A stretch of 64,000 nucleotides of DNA from Nitrosovibrio sp. Nv6 (GTDB taxonomy: Bacteria > Pseudomonadota > Gammaproteobacteria > Burkholderiales > Nitrosomonadaceae), in NCBI RefSeq assembly GCF_900110495.1, contig NZ_FODX01000005.1:62001-126000 (forward strand), written 5' to 3'. The notes under the pieces were generated by a model. That model was not told where the DNA came from. It searched no databases and saw nothing but the letters and a program-made list of their open reading frames with translations. A program made the position numbers and the translations under genes. Every line of letters begins with the position of its first letter. Within the stretch, counting starts at the first letter, position 1. Positions 56,667 to 64,000 of the stretch are shown here, in pieces.

Positions 56667-57908
56667 ATGAACCCGACTGCCCAATGGTTAATAACGTTAG
56701 CCATTCGAAATGGAACCGCCATTACTCGCATGAGTGCCGGGCTATCCCTGATTCTGCTTGCTGGCTGTTCAGAGAAAGCACCTGCTCCTCCTCCACCTGT
56801 CCCTCAGGTGGAAGTCATTACTGTGACTGCTCAAACGGTCCCGGACGAACCGGAGTTTATCGGGCAGACGGAGGCCTTTCGCCCTGTGGAGATTCGCCCG
56901 CAGGTTACCGGAATTATCAAGGAAGTCTATTTTACGGAAGGCCGGAACGTCAAAAAAAACGACCGGTTGTACCTCATCGACCCTGTGCCATTCAAAGCCG
57001 TCTATCTCAGCGGTAAAGCGAGAGTGGCCCAGGCTCAGGCCCGGCTTGTCCAGGCAGAGCAGGAACTCGCTCGTGTGAAGCCACTTCTTGAGGAACAAGC
57101 CGTCAGCCAGAAAAACGTTGATGACGCCGTCGCTGAAATGCTGGGAGCCAAAGCCACGCTTGAAGCTGCCCAAAGCGAACTGATCAAGGCGAAATTTGAT
57201 CTGGACAACACCCTGATCACCGCTCCAGTGAATGGCCGGATCGGTCGCAGCCATTTCTACGAGGGGCGCCTGGTCTCGGCTCAGACAACCCTCTTGACCA
57301 CCATCGATCAACTGGATCCCATGTATGTAAACGTGAATGTTCCCGAAAGCTACCTCCTCCGGCGGCGCCGGGAACTCGCCGAGCATAGAGTGCAGAGGCC
57401 GGATATTTTTCAACTACATGGGGTGATGACCTTCTCCGATGGGACTGTATATCCAGAGGAAGGGATACTGGATTTTGCCGATGTCACCTTGCGGTCCGAG
57501 ACAGGCATGTTACAGGCAAGGTTTACCTTTCCCAATCCGGAAGGGGGCTTTTCTCCCGGGAAATCCTATTTTTATCCGGGACAGTTCGTCAAGGTTCGTC
57601 TAAAGGGCTACATCCGGACTGACGCTATCCTCATCCCTCAACGGGCCGTTCAACAGGGACCCAAGGGATCATTTGTCTATGTGATCGACAAGGAGGACAA
57701 AGCGGAGCTTCGCCCGATTCGGGCCAGCACATGGCATGAGAAGGAGTGGTTGATCGAAGATGGCCTTCGTCCAGGAGAACGGGTAGTCGTGGAAGGCTTT
57801 CACCGAATTCAGCCAGGCGTTCAAGTGAATGCTATTCCATATCAGAATGGGGATGCTACTGCCCCGGATAGTCCTGCGGGGGAAAAAATCACGCAGAAGG
57901 CGCCATGA
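56667..57908 (+). CDS. Second RND periplasmic adaptor (membrane fusion protein)
   Basis: A lipoprotein adaptor of about 413 residues with lipobox LLAGC followed by a proline-rich stretch (KAPAPPPPVPQVEVI). Lipoyl halves are VEIRPQVTGIIKEVYFTEGR and DNTLITAPVNGRIGRSHFYEG, with a long coiled-coil hairpin between. The C-terminus has the usual FVYVIDKEDKAELRPIRAS segment. It follows the first efflux operon by 116 bp on the same strand and has diverged clearly from the first adaptor. The start could also be the later ATG before MSAGLSLILLAGC. It overlaps the next gene by 4 bp. Confidence 0.92.
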   Translation: MNPTAQWLITLAIRNGTAITRMSAGLSLILLAGCSEKAPAPPPPVPQVEVITVTAQTVPDEPEFIGQTEAFRPVEIRPQVTGIIKEVYFTEGRNVKKNDRLYLIDPVPFKAVYLSGKARVAQAQARLVQAEQELARVKPLLEEQAVSQKNVDDAVAEMLGAKATLEAAQSELIKAKFDLDNTLITAPVNGRIGRSHFYEGRLVSAQTTLLTTIDQLDPMYVNVNVPESYLLRRRRELAEHRVQRPDIFQLHGVMTFSDGTVYPEEGILDFADVTLRSETGMLQARFTFPNPEGGFSPGKSYFYPGQFVKVRLKGYIRTDAILIPQRAVQQGPKGSFVYVIDKEDKAELRPIRASTWHEKEWLIEDGLRPGERVVVEGFHRIQPGVQVNAIPYQNGDATAPDSPAGEKITQKAP

Positions 57909-60900
57909 ATTCCCATTTTTTTATCGATCGTCCAATTTTCGCATCAGTCCTGTCGATCGTTATTGTGGTGGTCGGTCTGGTCTCTTTAAAGAACCTGCCG
58001 ATCGCGCAATTTCCGCAAATCACGCCACCAATGGTGCAGATTGAAGCGGACTATCCCGGCGCCAGCGCAGAAGTTGTCGCGGAAGCCGTCGCACGTCCGA
58101 TAGAGGTTCAGCTTCCCGGTATCGATAACCTTCTTTACTACGACTCCACGAGCACAAACGATGGGCACATGACGATGAGGCTCACATTTGAAATCGGCAC
58201 CGATGTGGATATCGCGCAGGTCCAGGCACAGAACCGGCAACGTCTTGCCGAACCTCAATTGCCTGACGAAGTTATTCGCCAGGGTATAACTGTGAAAAAA
58301 ATGTCGCCGGATATGCTGTCGGTCATTGCGCTGAGCTCTACCGATCCCCGGCATGATACCGTTTTTCTCTCCAACTACGCCCTGCTCCGAATTCTTGATA
58401 GCGTCAAGCGTCTTCCTGGTGTTGGAGACGCCATCATCTTTGGCGCTCAGAACTACTCCATGCGGCTGATCCTCGATCCTGTCCGTATGGCACAGCTCGA
58501 CCTTACGCCGACGGAAATTGCGGCCGTGGTTCGCGAGCAGAATAGGGATTTTCCAGCCGGCAGGGTAGGCCGCGAACCCACGCCTCACGGTACGGAACTC
58601 ACTATTCCAGTAATTACACGCGGCCGGATGAGCGAGGTCCACGAATTTGAGGACATGATCGTTCGAGCTTATCCGGATGGGTCCATGGTGCGCATGCGGG
58701 ATGTCGCGCGGGTGGAATTGGGCGCCCAATCCTACGATCTTGAAGGACGATGGAATGGAAAGCCCAATACGTTTCTATTGACCTTTCTTTCGCCCGGAGC
58801 CAACGCGCTCGATACGGTCCAACGGGTCCGCCAGGAAATGGACAAACTGGCCAAAAGTTTTCCAACCGGCGTTTCCTACGATATCCCCTACGACACCACC
58901 ACTTTTATTGATGTCTCCATCAAGGAGGTCATAAAGACGCTTGTTGAAGCAACACTCCTGGTCATTCTGGTCGTCTTTGTTTTTCTGCAGAGTTGGCGCG
59001 CGACGCTTATTCCGGCAGTCGCTGTTCCCATTTCGCTCATTGGAACCCTGGCGGGCATGGAAGCGCTGGGATTTTCAATCAACACACTAACGCTGTTCGG
59101 CATGGTCCTGGCCATCGGCATCGTAGTGGATGATGCGATTGTTGTCGTGGAGAATGTTGAGCGGCATATGACCAAGGGAGGGCTTTCGCCGAGGGACGCA
59201 GCTAAAAAGGCCATGGACGAAGTAGCCGGGCCGGTGATAGCGATCGTCCTTGTTCTGGCTGCTGTGTTTGTGCCGGTCGCATTCTTGGGTGGAATTACCG
59301 GCGAGCTGTATAAACAATTTGCGATTACCATTGCCCTGTCTGTCGCCATTTCAGGGTTCGTGGCACTCACCCTCAGCCCTGCTCTCTGCGCCCTGGTTCT
59401 CAAGCCAGGCCACGGCGAACCAATAGGGTTCTGGAAAATGTTCAACCGGTCGTTTGACTGGATGCAGGCCCGTTATGCCGGAGCTGTCGGAACCATTCTG
59501 AAACGATCGGCGATTGCTCTGGTCATCTTCGGAATGCTGATATTCGTCATCCTTGGTCTGTTCAAAACCATTCCGGGCAGTTTCCTTCCAGAAGAAGATC
59601 AGGGCTATTTTATTACCGTTGTCCAGCTGCCGGACGGCGCTTCCAAAGCGCGCACAATAGAGGTTCTGCGTAAAATAGAAAGTTACTTCAAATCAATTTC
59701 CGCAGTCCATTCGACTGATGCCCTGGCTGGGCAAAACTTCGTATTTGGCACCCGGGGCGCGAATCAGGCGACCATGTTCGTGCCGTTGCAACATTGGGAT
59801 ACGCGACAGAACACCGGTGAACAAGTTCAGGGGCTTATTGCGGCGGCCTTTCAGGAATTTGCCAAAATCCCCGAGGCCTTGATCCTGGCCTTCAATGCCC
59901 CTTCCATCAGGGGTCTGGGCTCCACGGGTGGTTTTTCCCTGCAATTGCAAGACCCCAGCGGTGGTGATTTCGCGGAGTTCGCCGCTGCGGCTGAGGAATT
60001 CGTAACCAAGGCTATGGAACACCCCGCAATCGCGGCTGCCGGTACCAATTTCCGTGTGAGCGCCCCCCGTCTATATGCGACGGTGGACCGCGAGCGCGCC
60101 AAAGCGCTGGGTGTGCCAATTTCTGAAGTCTTTGACACCATGCAGGCTTATTTCGGGAATCTGTATGTGAACGATTTTGTAAAATTCGGACGTATCTATC
60201 GCGTTCAAACAGAGGCCTTGCCGGAATACCGATCCAGTCCGAGCGATATCAGCAAGATATATGTGCGGGCTCGGAGCGGCACAGAACATACCATGATTCC
60301 ACTGGATTCGGTCGTCACCACGGAATTTACCAGCGGACCCGACCCCGTCACGCATTTCAACGGATTCAATACTGCGCTCGTGCTGGGGGGCGCCGCACCA
60401 GGGTATAGCTCAGGACAAGCGCTTGAAGCGCTGGAGCAGATAGCCAATGAGGTCCTGACTCCTCGGGGTTATGAGATCGATTGGAGCGGAATATCGTTTC
60501 AGGAAAGCAAGGCTGGAGGCCAGTCCGTTCTAGTATTTGCCTTTGCCATACTCATGGTCTTTCTGGTGCTGGCCGCCCTTTACGAAAGCTGGTCCATTCC
60601 GTTCGCTGTCATTCTCGCGATACCCTTCGGGATTTTAGGCGCATTGCTGGCGATCTGGACGCGGGGGCTGAGCAATGATATCTACTTTCAAATCGGGCTG
60701 GTGACGCTGATCGGACTGGCCGCCAAAAATGCGATCCTGATCGTCGAGTTTGCCAATCAACGATACGCCGCGGGTGAGCCCTTAACCGACGCTGCGCTCG
60801 AAGCGGCGCGTCTTCGATTCCGGCCCATCATCATGACCTCCATGGCCTTTATCCTCGGCGTATTTCCCCTTGTGGTGGCTTCCGGAGCGGGTGCGGCCAG

Positions 60901-61087
60901 CCGGAATTCCATCGGGACCGGAGTGTTCGGGGGAATGCTCGCGGCCACATTTCTAGCTATCTTCTTTGTACCGCTTTTTTTTGTTGTGATCGGAAAGATC
61001 GGACGACGGTTCAAAGAAAAGAAGAGTTCAGTGGCTGAAACTCGGCAGATTATGGAAAGCGAGCCGTCTTCAACCACAGAAGAATAA
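57905..61087 (+). CDS. Second RND efflux inner-membrane pump, HAE1 family
   Basis: A 1060-residue AcrB-type transporter. It starts MNSHFFIDRPIFASVLSIVI and carries the TM4 aspartates in GIVVDDAIVVVENVERHM and RLRFRPIIMTSMAFILGVFP near the end, with GAASRNSIGTGVFGGML. It diverges from the first pump at many positions, so the pair is not a recent duplication. No outer-membrane factor follows. Substrates are unknown. The charged tail after residue 1035 is non-conserved. Confidence 0.95.
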   Translation: MNSHFFIDRPIFASVLSIVIVVVGLVSLKNLPIAQFPQITPPMVQIEADYPGASAEVVAEAVARPIEVQLPGIDNLLYYDSTSTNDGHMTMRLTFEIGTDVDIAQVQAQNRQRLAEPQLPDEVIRQGITVKKMSPDMLSVIALSSTDPRHDTVFLSNYALLRILDSVKRLPGVGDAIIFGAQNYSMRLILDPVRMAQLDLTPTEIAAVVREQNRDFPAGRVGREPTPHGTELTIPVITRGRMSEVHEFEDMIVRAYPDGSMVRMRDVARVELGAQSYDLEGRWNGKPNTFLLTFLSPGANALDTVQRVRQEMDKLAKSFPTGVSYDIPYDTTTFIDVSIKEVIKTLVEATLLVILVVFVFLQSWRATLIPAVAVPISLIGTLAGMEALGFSINTLTLFGMVLAIGIVVDDAIVVVENVERHMTKGGLSPRDAAKKAMDEVAGPVIAIVLVLAAVFVPVAFLGGITGELYKQFAITIALSVAISGFVALTLSPALCALVLKPGHGEPIGFWKMFNRSFDWMQARYAGAVGTILKRSAIALVIFGMLIFVILGLFKTIPGSFLPEEDQGYFITVVQLPDGASKARTIEVLRKIESYFKSISAVHSTDALAGQNFVFGTRGANQATMFVPLQHWDTRQNTGEQVQGLIAAAFQEFAKIPEALILAFNAPSIRGLGSTGGFSLQLQDPSGGDFAEFAAAAEEFVTKAMEHPAIAAAGTNFRVSAPRLYATVDRERAKALGVPISEVFDTMQAYFGNLYVNDFVKFGRIYRVQTEALPEYRSSPSDISKIYVRARSGTEHTMIPLDSVVTTEFTSGPDPVTHFNGFNTALVLGGAAPGYSSGQALEALEQIANEVLTPRGYEIDWSGISFQESKAGGQSVLVFAFAILMVFLVLAALYESWSIPFAVILAIPFGILGALLAIWTRGLSNDIYFQIGLVTLIGLAAKNAILIVEFANQRYAAGEPLTDAALEAARLRFRPIIMTSMAFILGVFPLVVASGAGAASRNSIGTGVFGGMLAATFLAIFFVPLFFVVIGKIGRRFKEKKSSVAETRQIMESEPSSTTEE

Positions 61088-61290
61088 TCGAAAGCAGTAT
61101 CCGTAAATTACTGTTATTCCCAAGCCCTTCCTTCAATTGCCGGCTGAACCGCGGTTCGACCACCACGGGCATCCGCGCGGATAGCTGTCCTTCATCGCTG
61201 AGAGTTCAGGTGGGAAATAATCTTCGATGTATGATAGAGGCGTTATGTGCCATGTGTTCGAAGAACATGGGGAAGGGGAAAATTTAAAAA
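61088..61290. other. Convergent intergenic region with two 12-bp palindromes
   Basis: The ends of the RND operon and cbbR face each other here. Two perfect palindromes occur 25 bp apart: GAACCGCGGTTC at 61146-61157 and ATCCGCGCGGAT at 61171-61182. No clear intrinsic terminator is formed by either, since no T-run follows. Confidence 0.5.
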
Positions 61291-62223
61291 TTATACTTCT
61301 TCGATCTTTCGCTCCTTTATTCCTGGCATCAGTCCGGGAGCCTCTTTCAGCAGGAACTCCCTGAACGCCTGTGCCACGCTGGAAAGACGCTTGTTTTTCC
61401 GATGCACGATGTGCCAATGGCGTATGATCGGAAAATCCTGCACGTCGAGAATCTTGAGCCGCTTGGTCTCCAGCTCCAGCTCAGCGGTGTGCAGTGACAT
61501 GATCCCGAGCCCCATTCCCGCCTGCACTGCTTGTTTGATGGCTTCATTGGTATCGGTTTCCATGCCCTTGTTAATGTGGATATGATGCGCGGAAAAAAAA
61601 CGTTCCATTGCACTGCGAGTGCCCGAACCGGGTTCACGTACCAGAAAGGTTTCCTGTTCCAGTCTTTTCACGGGGATCCGGCGAGCCGAGCATAATGGGT
61701 GATCTGGCGGAGCAATCACCACCAGCGGGTTTTCCATGAATGATTCAGTGGCGATATCCAGGCCATCCGGTGGCTGGCCCATGATGGCAAGGTCTGTCAC
61801 GTTATCGGCCAGATGCTTTAGCACGGTTTCCCGGTTGGATACATTAAGGCTTACGGTAACTCCGCTATAGCGCTGGCAAAACTTGGCTAATAAATGTGGG
61901 GCGAAATAGTTGGCGGTACTGACCACCGAGATATTGAGTTTGCCTCGTTCCAGACCTTTCAACTCGTCAAGCGCCAGTTCCATATCTGCCAATTGCTGGG
62001 AGATTGCCCGGCTATAATGGTAAAGTTCATGCCCGGCATCGGTCAGATAGATTTTCTTGCCTATTTGTTCGAAGAGGGGCAAATCAATGTTGTCTTCTAA
62101 TTGCTTGATTTGCATCGACACCGCGGGCTGGGTCAGATAGAGTTCTTCCGCAGCGCGCGAGAAACTCAGGTTGCGAGCAACTGATTCGAAAACTTTTAGC
62201 TGTCTCAGGGTGACATGCAGCAT
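61291..62223 (-). CDS. CbbR, LysR-type regulator of the Calvin cycle genes
   Basis: A 310-residue LysR-family activator. The helix-turn-helix is in LRQLKVFESVARNLSFSRAAEELYLTQPAVSMQIKQLE, in the form typical of CbbR. The effector-binding domain follows and ends in a lysine- and glutamate-rich tail. Known CbbR proteins sense metabolites such as NADPH or RuBP and activate the cbb operon; the effector here is not known. The start ATG at 62223 has AGGA seven bases upstream; 19 more codons are open but without homology. It is divergent from cbbL across 158 bp. Confidence 0.94.
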   Translation of the reverse strand: MLHVTLRQLKVFESVARNLSFSRAAEELYLTQPAVSMQIKQLEDNIDLPLFEQIGKKIYLTDAGHELYHYSRAISQQLADMELALDELKGLERGKLNISVVSTANYFAPHLLAKFCQRYSGVTVSLNVSNRETVLKHLADNVTDLAIMGQPPDGLDIATESFMENPLVVIAPPDHPLCSARRIPVKRLEQETFLVREPGSGTRSAMERFFSAHHIHINKGMETDTNEAIKQAVQAGMGLGIMSLHTAELELETKRLKILDVQDFPIIRHWHIVHRKNKRLSSVAQAFREFLLKEAPGLMPGIKERKIEEV

Positions 62224-63851
<1,628 letters not shown>

Positions 63852-63874
63852 CACACACCAAGGAGAAAATAATT

Positions 63875-64000
63875 ATGATGACCAATATAGGAAACCGCCT
63901 CACGCAGGGGCAGTTCTCTTTTCTGCCTCCGCTGACGGATAAGCAAATCTCGGCGCAAATCAAGTATGCGTTGAAGAATGGCTGGGCGATAGGTATCGAA
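63875..64000 (+). CDS. RuBisCO small subunit, partial (cut by window end)
   Basis: The first 42 codons are present and the frame runs off the right edge. The sequence MTNIGNRLTQGQFSFLPPLT then DKQISAQIKYALKNGWAIGIE is the N-terminus of red-type CbbS. AGGAG nine bases before the ATG is the ribosome binding site; the ATG is doubled, so 63878 is also possible. It is the second gene of the cbb operon. Confidence 0.95.
   Translation, partial: MMTNIGNRLTQGQFSFLPPLTDKQISAQIKYALKNGWAIGIE

Overview
The window reads as chromosome of a chemolithoautotrophic betaproteobacterium, most likely an ammonia oxidiser of the Nitrosospira type. That placement is an inference. It rests on red-type (form IC-like) RuBisCO genes behind a divergent CbbR, a DabA/DabB inorganic-carbon uptake pair with a SulP-family anion transporter, a complete glycogen cluster, and protein sequences that look betaproteobacterial throughout. 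No rRNA, tRNA, CRISPR array, insertion sequence or phage gene was found.

Layout. 1-1440 is gene-poor and holds a decayed short-chain dehydrogenase fragment and a strong 12-bp inverted repeat. 1445-12257 is one minus-strand string: ferredoxin FdxA, an AddB/AddA-like helicase-nuclease pair, an MltB-type lytic transglycosylase, a sensor kinase with a tandemly duplicated GAF-like domain, its NarL-type regulator and a small lipoprotein with GGGAAACCC-type repeats upstream. 12440-24723 is a polyglucan block: two GH57 enzymes and glgC (minus), glgB and glgA (plus), and a glucan phosphorylase (minus). 24777-28126 carries orn, an M48 membrane protease, phhB and rsgA. 28409-35306 is the carbon-uptake block (SulP, dabB, dabA; minus). 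35898-37851 is an OmpR/HK two-component pair. 37943-42111 holds hemE, dgt, aroB and hemJ. 42715-49620 is a complete SUF iron-sulfur operon headed by iscR (iscR-sufA-sufB-sufC-sufD-sufS-sufU-nfu). 50025-61087 is a TetR/AcrR-like repressor divergent from two consecutive RND efflux systems. 61291-64000 is cbbR divergent from cbbL and cbbS, with cbbS cut by the window end.

How the parts work together. DabAB, possibly with SulP, would concentrate inorganic carbon for the RuBisCO at the right end. Fixed carbon can be stored as glycogen (GlgC, GlgA, GlgB) and recovered by phosphorylase and GH57 enzymes. The SUF operon would supply Fe-S clusters to the ferredoxin, to the AddB-like nuclease, whose four cysteines suit a cluster, and to IscR itself. 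Two sequences upstream of iscR closely match the E. coli type-1 IscR box, so autoregulation by holo-IscR is predicted. The efflux repressor has an operator very like that of E. coli AcrR, overlapping the predicted RND transcription start.

No wholly new system is visible. The best leads are the GAF-duplicated kinase/regulator/lipoprotein group with its repeated dyad motif, the IscR-controlled SUF operon with a SufU scaffold, the short ORF with a good ribosome binding site between the SulP and dabB genes, and unexplained inverted repeats in several intergenic regions.
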